NCBI GenBank assembly: GCA_035621215.1
Contig: CP141729.1
Span: 142,944-206,943 of the forward strand
Direction of reading: 5' to 3'
Source of the DNA: Oscillospiraceae bacterium MB08-C2-2
GTDB taxonomy: Bacteria; Bacillota; Clostridia; Oscillospirales; Ruminococcaceae
DNA length: 64,000 bases
Part shown: one piece after another, positions 50,715 to 60,541 of the stretch
How positions within the stretch are numbered: the first letter of the stretch is position 1
Layout of the letters: every line of letters begins with the position of its first letter
The notes under the pieces: generated by a model
The model's database searches: none
What the model was told of the DNA's origin: nothing
The model's input: only the letters and a program-made list of their open reading frames with translations
Program-made: the position numbers and the translations under genes

Positions 50715-52814
50715 GTGCATAATCCACTCGATAATTTTGGCTGCATGGTGTTTGATGACCGTGCTATGAAGGCTTATCTGCCCAAGGATGTTTATAAGGC
50801 CTTGCAGAAAACCATTCAGCAGGGCAAAAAGCTGGATCCCACCATTGCAGGCGCTGTGGCAAACGGAATGAAGACCTGGGCGATTGAAAAGGGCGTTACC
50901 CATTTCACCCACTGGTTCCAGCCGATGACCGGCATTACTGCGGAAAAACACGACAGCTTCATTTCCCCTGCCGGTGATGGCGGCGTGATGCTGGAATTCT
51001 CCGGCAAAGAACTGGTACAGGGTGAACCGGATGCCTCCAGCTTCCCCTCCGGCGGCTTAAGAGCTACCTTTGAGGCCAGAGGCTACACCGCTTGGGACCC
51101 CACCTCTTATGCTTTTATCAAAGAAAACACCCTTTGCATTCCCACTGCCTTCTGCTCCTACGGCGGGCAGGCGCTGGATAAGAAAACCCCTTTGCTTCGC
51201 TCGATGGAAAGCATTAACAAGCAGGCCATTCGTGTTCTCAAGCTGTTTGGTGATCCTGAGGTAACCCGGGTGACCACCACAGTGGGGCCGGAGCAGGAAT
51301 ACTTCCTTGTGGATAAGAGCGTGTGGAAGAAGCGCAAGGATCTGGTTTACTGCGGAAGAACCCTGTTTGGCGCAAAGCCTCCCAAGGGTCAGGAGCTGGA
51401 GGATCACTACTTCGGTGCTCTTAAGCCCAGAGTACGGGCCTATATGCAGGATTTAAACCAGGAGCTTTGGAACTTGGGTGTGTTGGCTAAAACCGAGCAC
51501 AATGAGGTTGCCCCTGCTCAGCATGAGTTGGCTCCGATTTTCTCCACCACCAATATGGCTACAGACCACAACCAGCTCACCATGGAAATGATGAAGAAAG
51601 TGGCTGACCGGCACGATATGGCCTGCCTGCTCCATGAAAAACCTTTTGCCGGTGTAAACGGCAGCGGCAAGCACAACAACTGGTCCATTTCCACCAACAA
51701 AGGTGAGAACCTGCTGGATCCCGGCGAGTGCCCCTCTCAGAATACCCGCTTTCTGCTCTTTTTGGCTGCGGTTATTCAGGCGGTGGATAATTATCAGGAT
51801 CTGCTGCGTATCTCGGTAGCCAGTGCCGGCAACGATCACCGCTTGGGTGCCAACGAGGCGCCTCCTGCCATTGTTTCGGTCTTTTTGGGTGATGAACTGA
51901 CCAAGGTTCTGGAATCCATCGAGGCTGGTCAGAATCTGGCCGCTCAGGAAAAAGAGCTGATGAAATCGGGTGTACATACTCTGGCACGGTTTACCCGTGA
52001 TAACACCGACCGCAACCGTACTTCTCCCTTTGCCTTCACCGGCAATAAATTTGAGTTCCGTATGCTGGGTTCCGCTTTCTCCATCTCCGGGCCTAACGTC
52101 ATCCTCAACACCATTGTGGCTGAATCCCTTTCTCAGTTTGCTGATCAGTTGGAGAACAGCCAGCAGTTTGAAGCGGATGCCATGGCTTTGGTGAAAGAAA
52201 CCGTTCAAAAGCATAAGCGCATTATCTTCAATGGCAACAACTATGCACAGGAATGGGTGGAGGAAGCTGAAAAAAGAGGCTTGCTGAACCTGAAAACCAC
52301 TGTGGATGCCCTGCCTCACTTTATCAGCGAGAAGAACCTTGATCTGTTTACCCGTCATGGGGTTTTCACCGAGGAAGAGATTCACTCCCGCTATGAAATG
52401 ATGATGGAAAACTACTGCAAGACCATCCACATTGAGGCCCTGACAACTCTGGAAATGACCCGTAAGGAAATTATCCCGGCTGTGTGTGCTTATACCGCTC
52501 ATTTGAGCGAGGGCGCACTGAAAAAGCAAAAGCTGTTGGCCGGCGCTTTGGAAGCCTGCTCTCTTGAAAAGGAAATTGTGGAGAAGCTTTGCGGCCTTTC
52601 CCAGTGCCTGACCAAAAAAATCAAGCAGCTTGACGATGCTCTGCTCAGCGAGAAGATGACTTCCTCCGACATTTTGGAGCAGGCCAGCCACTACAGAGAC
52701 ACTGTGTTCATCTCTATGCAGGAGCTGCGGGCGGTTGTGGACGAAATGGAGCCGTTGGTCAGCGAGGATTTCTGGCCCATGCCCACCTATGGCGAACTGC
52801 TGTTTAGCGTATAA
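50715..52814 (+). CDS. glnN: Glutamine synthetase type III
   Basis: This 699-residue GSIII enzyme is typical in length and motifs: [84 protein letters not shown] and [12 protein letters not shown]. It makes glutamine and is distinct from the type I enzyme at 43202. The GTG at 50715 has AGGAGG 8 nt upstream; no upstream ATG is better. It is transcribed alone, divergent from the glutamate synthase operon, under an attenuator. Confidence 0.96.
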   Translation: MHNPLDNFGCMVFDDRAMKAYLPKDVYKALQKTIQQGKKLDPTIAGAVANGMKTWAIEKGVTHFTHWFQPMTGITAEKHDSFISPAGDGGVMLEFSGKELVQGEPDASSFPSGGLRATFEARGYTAWDPTSYAFIKENTLCIPTAFCSYGGQALDKKTPLLRSMESINKQAIRVLKLFGDPEVTRVTTTVGPEQEYFLVDKSVWKKRKDLVYCGRTLFGAKPPKGQELEDHYFGALKPRVRAYMQDLNQELWNLGVLAKTEHNEVAPAQHELAPIFSTTNMATDHNQLTMEMMKKVADRHDMACLLHEKPFAGVNGSGKHNNWSISTNKGENLLDPGECPSQNTRFLLFLAAVIQAVDNYQDLLRISVASAGNDHRLGANEAPPAIVSVFLGDELTKVLESIEAGQNLAAQEKELMKSGVHTLARFTRDNTDRNRTSPFAFTGNKFEFRMLGSAFSISGPNVILNTIVAESLSQFADQLENSQQFEADAMALVKETVQKHKRIIFNGNNYAQEWVEEAEKRGLLNLKTTVDALPHFISEKNLDLFTRHGVFTEEEIHSRYEMMMENYCKTIHIEALTTLEMTRKEIIPAVCAYTAHLSEGALKKQKLLAGALEACSLEKEIVEKLCGLSQCLTKKIKQLDDALLSEKMTSSDILEQASHYRDTVFISMQELRAVVDEMEPLVSEDFWPMPTYGELLFSV

Positions 52815-53023
52815 CCATTACGGATTACTTTTGATATAACTGATTTGGAAAAAGGGGGATGAGAGGAAAACTGTTGCTGTCTGTTTGGTCTGCTATTCGC
52901 ATTGCGTATCTATGAGCGGGATGCGCAGGCGCTTTAAAAGGGTTCATATTCGGTGTTGGCCGTCCCCAAGCGGTTTAGCGATCGGGTTTGCCCAGAATAG
53001 TCAGAAAAGTCTCCATAAAATAG

Positions 53024-53069
53024 CACCGGAGCGGTCAGAGGCAGTTGCCTTTGGCCGCTCCGGTGTTTT
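53024..53069. terminator. Bidirectional terminator after glnN
   Basis: CACCGGAGCGG (53024-53034) pairs with CCGCTCCGGTG (53055-53065), with inner GGCA/TGCC, followed by TTTTA. The other side reads ATAAAATAG, so it also suits the convergent phosphatidyltransferase transcript. The 52815-53023 gap holds no gene I can support. Confidence 0.85.
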
Positions 53070-53092
53070 ATGCTGAAAATTGATTTGGATGT

Positions 53093-53620
53093 TTAGAAAA
53101 ACAAACTTCGCCGGTTCAAATCCAACACAGGTGATGTCAAGTGTATGAGCGCTTCCTCCACGGCGGAAAGAAAGCATAGAGCAGCAACAGCCCACAGAAG
53201 TTTAGGAAGCTTTAAAAGCAGCAGGACGGGAGCTGAAAAAAGAAACAGTCCGGAAAGCTTGTTGGCCCATGTATGGAGGCTGGCAAAGCATCGGTATTTA
53301 AAGGCGGCAATTCCCATACCGGCCAGGCGCACCAAAAGAATCACCAGAATCCATGGGATAAACCGCTTTATCGCCGGGCCCATCCATACAGCCACCGAAA
53401 CGGTAATAACGCCAAAAAGGAAAATGTCTCCCAGTGTATCCAGCCGGGCACCCAGTGTGCTTTGGGTGTTGGTTTTGCGGGCAATATAGCCATCCAGCAG
53501 GTCACTCAAGCCGCTCAGCAGATAGAGCATACCGAAAAGCACCGGCCGGTCTAGGCAAAAAAACAGCAGCAGAGAAAGAAAAATTCGGAGCAGGGAAAGA
53601 ATATTGGCCGCATGCTTCAA
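53093..53620 (-). CDS. CDP-alcohol phosphatidyltransferase
   Basis: This 175-residue membrane enzyme with about five helices has the complete catalytic signature D-x2-DG-x2-AR-x8-G-x3-D-x3-D in SDLLDGYIARKTNTQSTLG followed by ARLDTLGD (residues ~38-64). Enzymes of this family transfer a phosphatidyl group from CDP-diacylglycerol to an alcohol. PgsA-like phosphatidylglycerophosphate synthase is the commonest, but the acceptor cannot be told here. It lies 12 bp after mnmM in the same direction. Confidence 0.9.
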   Translation of the reverse strand: MKHAANILSLLRIFLSLLLFFCLDRPVLFGMLYLLSGLSDLLDGYIARKTNTQSTLGARLDTLGDIFLFGVITVSVAVWMGPAIKRFIPWILVILLVRLAGMGIAAFKYRCFASLHTWANKLSGLFLFSAPVLLLLKLPKLLWAVAALCFLSAVEEALIHLTSPVLDLNRRSLFF

Positions 53621-53632
53621 GAGAAGCCCTCC

Positions 53633-54202
53633 TTATTCATCCTTGACGATGAACACTGCAATAGAAGGATTGTTAGGGCGGTTGCAGAAATGTGTCTCCA
53701 TTACGGTATAGCGGGAAGGATCAAGGGTTGGCAGATAGGCCAGCAGAGCGTCCCTCTCTTCAAAGCCGCTTTGGCCGCCATAATAAATCCCAATGCTCAT
53801 CAGGCCGCCTACCCGCAGAATCTCAAGCCCGGCCTCAATGGCAGCGATGCTGGTATCCGGCTTGGTAAACAGGCTGTGATCTCCGCCGGGGAGCCAGCCA
53901 AGATTAAAGCCGATGGCATCGGCAGTGCCGGGCTGAGCATAAAGAGCCATGTTGCTGTGGCTATCCAGAACCAGCTTGGCCCGATCGGTATAGCCTTCTT
54001 TTTCCAGCAGTTTAGCGGTGCTATCCAATGCCTCCTGCTGAATATCAAAGGTCAGAACCCTGCCTGTTTCGCCCACCAGCGAGCAGTAAAAGGCAGTGTC
54101 CCTTCCTCTGCCTGCAGTGGCGTCAATGCAGAAATTGCCTTCCTTAACATGTGCTGTCAGAACCTGATGTGACAGCACCAATGAATTTAAATCTCCGGGC
54201 AT
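53633..54202 (-). CDS. mnmM: tRNA (mnm5s2U34) methyltransferase MnmM/YtqB family
   Basis: This 189-residue class I SAM methyltransferase has motif I FCIDATAGRGRDTAFYCSLVG, then VLTFDIQQEAL and the family signature IGFNLGWLPGGDHSL. The family was long annotated 'rRNA methylase' and is now known to include MnmM, which completes the mnm5 modification at the tRNA wobble uridine. The start at 54202 has GGAG nearby. It is probably co-transcribed with the phosphatidyltransferase gene. Confidence 0.88.
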   Translation of the reverse strand: MPGDLNSLVLSHQVLTAHVKEGNFCIDATAGRGRDTAFYCSLVGETGRVLTFDIQQEALDSTAKLLEKEGYTDRAKLVLDSHSNMALYAQPGTADAIGFNLGWLPGGDHSLFTKPDTSIAAIEAGLEILRVGGLMSIGIYYGGQSGFEERDALLAYLPTLDPSRYTVMETHFCNRPNNPSIAVFIVKDE

Positions 54203-54346
54203 AATTTTCTCCTTTTAAGGCGACTTGTAATTTTATTATTTAGTATAGCACAAAATCCCATTCTTTGCAGTGGGCCATAGGCCTGTTTTTACGCAAAAAA
54301 GCCGCGGAGCCCTTCAATTTTGCTGTTTTTAAATCAGAATAAACAA

Positions 54347-54381
54347 CAATCCTGCACCAGATTAAATCCAGTGCAGGATTG
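54347..54381. repeat. Hairpin upstream of mnmM
   Basis: CAATCCTGCAC (54347-54357) pairs perfectly with GTGCAGGATTG (54371-54381), 13-nt loop. Its role is unclear. It is followed by a small candidate ORF on the plus strand. Confidence 0.55.
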
Positions 54382-54400
54382 CTGCTTATGGAGGGGAAGC

Positions 54401-54544
54401 ATGATACGGGAAATTTGCGGCACAAATGGAATATATGCAATTTTGCCAGGCGTTTGGTTCCCTTCTAAGGAGGAAGAAGGAACACTTGCCATATTTCCCC
54501 CAGCCCAAGGGCCGGAAGACACAAAATTAGCAACAATAGGTTAG
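54401..54544 (+). CDS. Possible small protein, 47 residues
   Basis: ATG 54401 has GGAGGGG 4-5 nt upstream and opens a 47-codon frame (MIREICGTNGIYAILPGVWF ... TKLATIG). The product is neutral to acidic with no membrane segment and no family I recognise. Support is only the RBS and the absence of another feature. It ends 7 bp before the MITE-like element. It may be spurious. Confidence 0.25.
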   Translation: MIREICGTNGIYAILPGVWFPSKEEEGTLAIFPPAQGPEDTKLATIG

Positions 54545-54551
54545 CGGTGTC

Positions 54552-54716
54552 TTAGGGCGTGTTTGAAAATCCAATTCAGTGTCAGATTGACTATCTTTTG
54601 CGCCTTTCAGCGTTGTTGTCAGTCGGAATGCGTCAGCATTCCTTCCTCCTCCGCCTTGAAATGCATCAAAATCTGGTCAACCAGACCTCCAAAGCAATTT
54701 ATCAAACACACCCTAA
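54552..54716. mobile_element. MITE-like element, 165 bp
   Basis: Terminal inverted repeats TTAGGGCGTGTTTGA (54552-54566) and TCAAACACACCCTAA (54702-54716) agree at 14 of 15 positions. The interior contains GGAATGC/GCATTCC and other short stems and no transposase. The TA (or TTA/TAA) at each end may be the target duplication. It lies 10 bp from the xylA stop. Confidence 0.7.
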
Positions 54717-54726
54717 TCAACAACCG

Positions 54727-56043
54727 TTAAAACAGGATGGAGTTTACAACGCTCTCCAGATATTCCTGCTTGCCTGAACCGGGGAGGGCTGGGGCTTTGA
54801 GTTGGGCGGCATATTCTGCCAGTTCCTTCAAGTTTGTTTCGCCGCTGCGGATTTTTGCCCCGATTCCACTCTGATAGCTTGCATAGCGCTCTTTTATAAA
54901 GCTGTCGATACGGCCGTCTTCAATCAGCGAAGCGGCTTTAAGAAGGCCAAGAGCGAAGGTATCCATACCAAGAATAAAGCCCAAGAACATATCTTCTTGA
55001 GTATAGCTGGGGCGGCGGTTTTTGGCATCGAAATTGAGCCCACCGTTTTTCAGCCCGCCTGCCTTCAGCACCTCATACATACACATGGTGGTGTCATACA
55101 CGTTGTACGGGAATTCATCTGTATCCCATCCCAGAAGCAAATCGCCAGTATTGGCGTCTACACTGCCCAGCATGCCGTTCATGGCCGCAATGCGCAGATC
55201 GTGCTGGAAGGTGTGGCCTGCCAGCGTGGCATGGTTGGCCTCAATATTCAGTTTAAAGTCTTTGTCCAGACCATACTGGCGCAGGAAGCCGATTGCAGTG
55301 GCGGCATCAAAATCATACTGATGCTTCATGGGCTCCTTGGGCTTGGGCTCAATCCAGAATTCGCCCTCAAAACCGATGCTGCGGCCATAGTCTACCGCCA
55401 TTTTCATTAACTGGGCAATGTTTTCCTGCTCAAATTTAATGTCGGTGTTGAGCAGTGTTTCATAGCCTTCCCGTCCGCCCCAGAAAACATATCCGGTACC
55501 ACCCAGCTTAACGGTCAGGTCAAGAGCCTTCTTTACCTGTGCGGCAGCAAAAGCGAAAACATCTGCCGAGTTGGAACTGCCCGCACCATTCATAAAGCGA
55601 GGATTGCTGAACATATTCGCGGTGCCCCATAGGCATTTTATACCGGTCTCTTTCATTTTCTCCAGAATATGATCGGTAATTTCATCGAGGCGGCGGTTGG
55701 TTTCATTGATATCACTGGCTTCGGGGATAATATCCACATCGTGGAAGCAGAAATATTCAATCCCCAGCTTCTGCATAAACTCAAATCCAGCGTCCACCTT
55801 AGCGTGTGCATGTTCCATACTGCCCGAGGTGGAACCAAAGCTCTTATCGGCTGTTCCAACTCCGAACATATCCGCACCGGTAGCTGAAAGATTGTGCCAC
55901 CATGCCATGGCGAATTTCAGGTGATCCTTCATGGGTTTACCGGCTATTATTCTATTTGCATCATAATATTTAAAAGATAGAGGGCTGTCACCAGTGATCC
56001 CTTCGTAGGGGATTTTGCCAATTCCTTCAAAAATTTCGGCCAT
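54727..56043 (-). CDS. xylA: Xylose isomerase
   Basis: This 438-residue class II xylose isomerase converts D-xylose to D-xylulose. Catalytic and metal regions are present: [12 protein letters not shown] with the catalytic His, [57 protein letters not shown] and WDTDEFP. It is the last gene of the xyl operon, following xylB by 125 bp. The start at 56043 has AGGAG upstream. Confidence 0.96.
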   Translation of the reverse strand: MAEIFEGIGKIPYEGITGDSPLSFKYYDANRIIAGKPMKDHLKFAMAWWHNLSATGADMFGVGTADKSFGSTSGSMEHAHAKVDAGFEFMQKLGIEYFCFHDVDIIPEASDINETNRRLDEITDHILEKMKETGIKCLWGTANMFSNPRFMNGAGSSNSADVFAFAAAQVKKALDLTVKLGGTGYVFWGGREGYETLLNTDIKFEQENIAQLMKMAVDYGRSIGFEGEFWIEPKPKEPMKHQYDFDAATAIGFLRQYGLDKDFKLNIEANHATLAGHTFQHDLRIAAMNGMLGSVDANTGDLLLGWDTDEFPYNVYDTTMCMYEVLKAGGLKNGGLNFDAKNRRPSYTQEDMFLGFILGMDTFALGLLKAASLIEDGRIDSFIKERYASYQSGIGAKIRSGETNLKELAEYAAQLKAPALPGSGKQEYLESVVNSILF

Positions 56044-56168
56044 TATGAATTCTCCTTATCTATACTTTGTTAAAATTGCTGTGCAGAGATTGGTGCCCAT
56101 AGAGACAATTGCAGTGTTACGCCAAACGAGAAAGCTTTTTGAGCCTATAGTTACAACTCAATTGGCAT

Positions 56169-57695
56169 TTAGTTTAAAGCGGATAGAAGAGAAAATTGCT
56201 TTTTAAGGGATGCATAAACCTCTTGATACAAGCGGAAATAGGGTTCGTAAGCGGCACTGTGCTCTGGGATGGGATTCTGCGGTGGATTGGTGCGTATGAC
56301 GGTTCGGCAGGCTTCCTGAACACTGGGATAAAGAGATGCACCCACACCCGCAAGAATGGCGGCTCCAAGAGCAGGGCCTTCTTTGCTGTCTATGGTGACA
56401 ACAGGGCAGCTATACAGATCAGCCATCATTTGCCGCCACAGAGGGCTGTTGCCGCCCCCGCCTGTTGCGAGCATTTCGCATAAGGGGACACCCATTTCTC
56501 TGAGCACATCGAGGCATTCCCGCTGGGAATACATAACGCCTTCCATTACGGCACGCAGCATATCCTGCCTTGTGTGTATACCTGAAAGCCCAAAAAACAC
56601 ACCACGGGCATCGGGGTTAAGCAGAGGGCTCCGCTCACCCATCAGGTAAGGCAAAAAGATAAGGCGGTTTGAGCCAATGGGAATTCGTTCAGCTTCCTGA
56701 TCCATCAAATAGTAGGGATCCTTGCCCAGACCAGCGGCTGTCTGCATTTCAGCGGTACAAAAGTTATTGCGGAACCATTGCAGGCTCCCTCCCGCCGAAA
56801 GAGTGCAGCTCATTACAGTCCATGCGCCGGGCACTGCGCTGCAAAAGGTATGTACACGCCCGGCCGGGTCGATGCAAACAGAATCAGAGTGGGCGAAGAT
56901 AACACCGGAGGTGCCAATAGTGGTAAAGGCCTTGCCTTGCTCCACCACCCCGGTTCCGATAGCGGCGGCGGCATTGTCTCCGGCACCGCCCACCACCGGT
57001 ATACCTGGAGCCAGACCGGTAAGATCGGCTGCTTCCCGGGTGATTGCTCCGGTAATCTCACATGATTCGTATACTTTTGGGAGAAGATCGGGATCGATTT
57101 CCAGCTTTTCCAGTATTTCGCTGCTCCAGCAGCGATTGGGAACATCCAGTAGATTCATGCCGGAGGCATCGCTGACTTCTGTGGCAAACACACCGCAGAG
57201 CTTGTAACGCAGATAATCCTTGGGTAACAGAATGTGGCGGCATTTGGCATAGAGTTCAGGCTTGTGACGCCGCATCCACAGAATTTTTCCAGCGGTAAAG
57301 CCGGTCAGTGCAGGGTTGGCAGAAATCTCAATCAAACGTTGAGCGCCCACTCGGTTTGTAATTTCCTCACATTCCTGAGCGGTGCGGCCATCGCACCAGA
57401 TAATGCTGTTGTGAAGCACTTCACCGGCCTCATCCAGCATAACCAGCCCGTGCATCTGCCCGGAAAGACCGATTCCGGCAACCTTTTCTTTTGAGATGCC
57501 TGCATCCTTCATGACCTGACAAAGGGTGCTTACACAAGCATTCCACCAATCATGGGGATCTTGCTCCGCCCAGCCATTTTGAGGCTGGTAGAGGGGGTAT
57601 TCCACCGTGGCGGATGCGATGCTTTTTCCGGATAAATCAAAGAGAACCGTTTTGGTGCCTGAGGTGCCAAGATCAATTCCGATTAGGTAGTTCAA
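56169..57695 (-). CDS. xylB: Xylulokinase
   Basis: This 508-residue FGGY-family kinase phosphorylates D-xylulose. It has YLIGIDLGTSGTKTVLFD, GLSGQMHGLVMLDEAGEVL (MHG substrate motif), GGAGDNAAAAIGTGVVEQGK and ATGGGGNSPLWRQMMADL. It lies between xylH and xylA, and the three together give uptake and conversion of xylose to xylulose-5-phosphate. Confidence 0.95.
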   Translation of the reverse strand: MNYLIGIDLGTSGTKTVLFDLSGKSIASATVEYPLYQPQNGWAEQDPHDWWNACVSTLCQVMKDAGISKEKVAGIGLSGQMHGLVMLDEAGEVLHNSIIWCDGRTAQECEEITNRVGAQRLIEISANPALTGFTAGKILWMRRHKPELYAKCRHILLPKDYLRYKLCGVFATEVSDASGMNLLDVPNRCWSSEILEKLEIDPDLLPKVYESCEITGAITREAADLTGLAPGIPVVGGAGDNAAAAIGTGVVEQGKAFTTIGTSGVIFAHSDSVCIDPAGRVHTFCSAVPGAWTVMSCTLSAGGSLQWFRNNFCTAEMQTAAGLGKDPYYLMDQEAERIPIGSNRLIFLPYLMGERSPLLNPDARGVFFGLSGIHTRQDMLRAVMEGVMYSQRECLDVLREMGVPLCEMLATGGGGNSPLWRQMMADLYSCPVVTIDSKEGPALGAAILAGVGASLYPSVQEACRTVIRTNPPQNPIPEHSAAYEPYFRLYQEVYASLKKQFSLLSALN

Positions 57696-57709
57696 AAGGG
57701 GTGACCTCC

Positions 57710-58867
57710 TTAGGCTTGTTTGCGTTTTTTACTCATTACATCAAAGATGACTGCGGCCAAAAGTACGAGGCCTTTTACTGTTCTCTGCCAGTTGGCGTCA
57801 ATACCCAGAATGGACATACCGTTGTTCAGAACACCCATGAAAACCGCACCAATTACAGAACCACCTACTGTTCCGACACCGCCGAAAGCGGAGGCTCCGC
57901 CAATATAGCAGGAGGCAATGGCATCCATTTCATAGTTGGTTCCGGCGCTGGGAGCGGCGGAATTAAAGCGGGCCACGCACACAAGGGCGGCAATGGCTGC
58001 CAAAAAGCCCATGTTGGTGTAAGCAAAGAAAAGGGTGCGGTTGGTATCAACACCGGATAGGCGAGCTGCCTTTTCGTTGCCGCCCATAGCATAAAGATAA
58101 CGGCCGGGAACTGTGTTGGAGGTATAGTAGTTGTAAGCCAAAACCACCACGGCCAACAGAACCAAAATGATAGGAATACCCTTATCACGGCCTAACAGCC
58201 AAGAAACATATATGGTAACGGCACAGATCAGCAGCAGCTTGACTGCTAGTAAGGCCAAAGGCTCGACAGTGTAGCCCTTTTTCACTTTATTGCGTCGGGC
58301 ATACAGCTGGGTAACAACCAAAATTGCACATACCACTGCGCCGATGGCTAAAGAAAAGTTGAGCGCTCCGCCAAAGGCTAAGTAGCTGTTGAAATAACGG
58401 GTATAGTCTGCGGGGAAGGGCGAAATGGTCAAGCCATTGAGCAAAATCAGTGCAAGCCCGCGGAAAGTGAGCATGCCTGCTAACGTAACAATGAAAGGTG
58501 GGATGCGCATATAAGCGATCCAGAAAGCCTGCCATGCACCTAAAAGTGTTCCGGCCAACAGGCAAATAGCAATAGAAAGATAAATATTAGCCTTCATATT
58601 GACAATCAAGGTTCCTGCAATAGCTCCTACCAGAGCAACAATACTGCCTACGGAAAGATCAATGTTGCCTCCGGTGAGAATACACATCAACATACCGGTC
58701 GCTAAAATAACCACATAGCTATTTTGGCTTATAAGGTTTGTGATATTGGAAGGGGCGAACAAAGAACCCTTGTTTTGCCAGATGATTAACATCTGAAACA
58801 ATATCATAATAAAGACCAACGCCAGCAACATGGTATATTTTTTCAGTGATATTTTGGTTTTGTACAT
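57710..58867 (-). CDS. xylH: Xylose-type ABC transporter permease
   Basis: This 385-residue XylH/GguB-type permease is longer than RbsC and has about eleven to twelve helices: GGNIDLSVGSIVALVGAIAG, FIVTLAGMLTFRGLALILLN, AMGGNEKAARLSGVDTNRTL and ASCYIGGASAFGGVGTVGGS. ATG 58867 follows AAAGGAGCG; the longer reading has no RBS. It starts 6 bp after the ATPase stop. Confidence 0.93.
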   Translation of the reverse strand: MYKTKISLKKYTMLLALVFIMILFQMLIIWQNKGSLFAPSNITNLISQNSYVVILATGMLMCILTGGNIDLSVGSIVALVGAIAGTLIVNMKANIYLSIAICLLAGTLLGAWQAFWIAYMRIPPFIVTLAGMLTFRGLALILLNGLTISPFPADYTRYFNSYLAFGGALNFSLAIGAVVCAILVVTQLYARRNKVKKGYTVEPLALLAVKLLLICAVTIYVSWLLGRDKGIPIILVLLAVVVLAYNYYTSNTVPGRYLYAMGGNEKAARLSGVDTNRTLFFAYTNMGFLAAIAALVCVARFNSAAPSAGTNYEMDAIASCYIGGASAFGGVGTVGGSVIGAVFMGVLNNGMSILGIDANWQRTVKGLVLLAAVIFDVMSKKRKQA

Positions 58868-58872
58868 TCGCT

Positions 58873-60405
58873 TTACGCTCCTTTGCTGGATTGCAGGATC
58901 TTGGCCATAATAATCTCCTGACTGGCTTGTTCCCGTGTGAGTTCTGCAACTATACGGCCTTCGTTCATTACATAGATTCTGTCGCACATGCCCAGAACTT
59001 CTGGCATTTCGCTGGAGATCATTAATACCGATTTATTCTGTGCCACCAGATCGTTTATGATATTGTAAATTTCATATTTAGCGCCCACATCAATGCCTCG
59101 GGTGGGTTCATCTAGAATCAGAATATCCGGTTCGGCAAACATCCACTTGGAAAGCAGCACCTTTTGCTGGTTTCCACCGGAAAGATTGCCTACCAGCTGC
59201 TCACAGCTGGGGGTTTTTATCCGTAGTTTTTTTCGATATTCCTCGGCTACCTGCACTTCGCGATCCTTATCGATGCGGCCGCTGGGGCTGATACTTTCCA
59301 GATTAGCCAAGGTTGTGTTAAGCCGAATGTCTTTGGATAAGATTAGACCCTCATTTTTGCGATCTTCTGAAACATAAGCGATCTTGTTATGAATAGCATC
59401 TTTAACAGTTTTTAATGTGACTGGTTTGCCGTGAATCTTTAATTCTCCGGAAATATCGGTGCCATAACTGCGGCCAAAAATACTCATAGCCAGCTCGGTA
59501 CGCCCTGCACCCATCAAGCCCGAAATACCCACCACTTCTCCTGCGCGCAACTGGATGTTTACCTGATCACACACCTTACGCCCTGCGTAAAGAGGATGAT
59601 AAACGGTCCAATCTTTTACCTCCATAACTACATTCCCAACATTATATGGGCGCTTAGGAAAGCGATCGTTGATTTCGCGGCCGACCATTCCTTTAATAAT
59701 ACGCGGCTCGCTGATATCATCATCTTTGGAAAGAGTTTCAATTGTCGCACCATCTCGGATTACGGTAATGTGATCCGCTACTTTTGCAACTTCTCCCAGC
59801 TTATGAGAGATTAGGATCGAAGTTATCCCATCTTTTTTTAGCTGCAGCAGAAGATCCAGAAGCTTGGCAGAATCATCCTCATTAAGAGAAGCTGTCGGCT
59901 CATCTAAAATGAGCAGATGTACATTTTTGGCCAGAGCCTTTGCAATTTCCACCAGCTGCTGTTTGCCGATGCTGATATCCTTGATCAATGTATGCGAAGA
60001 TTCGCGCAGACCCACCACACGGAGCAATTCATCTGCTTTGTTATTGGTTTCTCCCCAATCAATATGTAAAGAAGAGCCACGTTCGTTTCCCAGAAACATA
60101 TTTTCAGCAATGGACATATAAGGAACCAGTGCCAACTCCTGATGAATAATTACGATTCCTTTTTTTTCACTGTCTCGAATGGTGGAAAAACAGCATTCAT
60201 CACCATCATAGATGATTTGGCCTTCATAGCTCCCATAGGGATAAATGCCGCTCAGAACATTCATTAGGGTGGATTTTCCAGCTCCGTTTTCTCCCACCAG
60301 AGCATGGATTTCACCTTCCTCCACGCTGAGATTAACATTGTCGAGTGCCTTCACACCGGGAAACAGTTTGGTAATATTTTTCATTTCCAACAATATTTTG
60401 CGCAT
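58873..60405 (-). CDS. xylG: Xylose-type ABC transporter ATP-binding protein (double ATPase)
   Basis: This 510-residue tandem ABC protein has a first domain with [32 protein letters not shown] and [13 protein letters not shown]. The second domain has the family's degenerate [30 protein letters not shown] and [13 protein letters not shown]. It is XylG/GguA-like. GGGAGG precedes ATG 60405. It follows xylF after a hairpin. Confidence 0.94.
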   Translation of the reverse strand: MRKILLEMKNITKLFPGVKALDNVNLSVEEGEIHALVGENGAGKSTLMNVLSGIYPYGSYEGQIIYDGDECCFSTIRDSEKKGIVIIHQELALVPYMSIAENMFLGNERGSSLHIDWGETNNKADELLRVVGLRESSHTLIKDISIGKQQLVEIAKALAKNVHLLILDEPTASLNEDDSAKLLDLLLQLKKDGITSILISHKLGEVAKVADHITVIRDGATIETLSKDDDISEPRIIKGMVGREINDRFPKRPYNVGNVVMEVKDWTVYHPLYAGRKVCDQVNIQLRAGEVVGISGLMGAGRTELAMSIFGRSYGTDISGELKIHGKPVTLKTVKDAIHNKIAYVSEDRKNEGLILSKDIRLNTTLANLESISPSGRIDKDREVQVAEEYRKKLRIKTPSCEQLVGNLSGGNQQKVLLSKWMFAEPDILILDEPTRGIDVGAKYEIYNIINDLVAQNKSVLMISSEMPEVLGMCDRIYVMNEGRIVAELTREQASQEIIMAKILQSSKGA

Positions 60406-60494
60406 AGGTTTCCTCCCAGGTCGTTAGGTCGGAACCGCCGCGATCTCTTGGGAGACGGCAAAGCGGCAGCGAGCTCCGTTGTGCATTTTTTAGA

Positions 60495-60525
60495 AAGCAG
60501 GCGGACGGAAACCGCCCGCCTGCTT
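60495..60525. terminator. Hairpin after xylF
   Basis: AAGCAGGCGG (60495-60504) pairs with CCGCCTGCTT (60516-60525), 11-nt loop. With no T-tract on the minus strand, it is likely a 3' stabiliser that raises xylF over xylG. Confidence 0.6.
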
Positions 60526-60541
60526 ATTCAGTCTCTTTCTG

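Noticed and set aside
51453..52691. 412-codon minus-strand frame inside glnN
   Set aside because: glnN is unmistakable in the other direction; the frame is a shadow.
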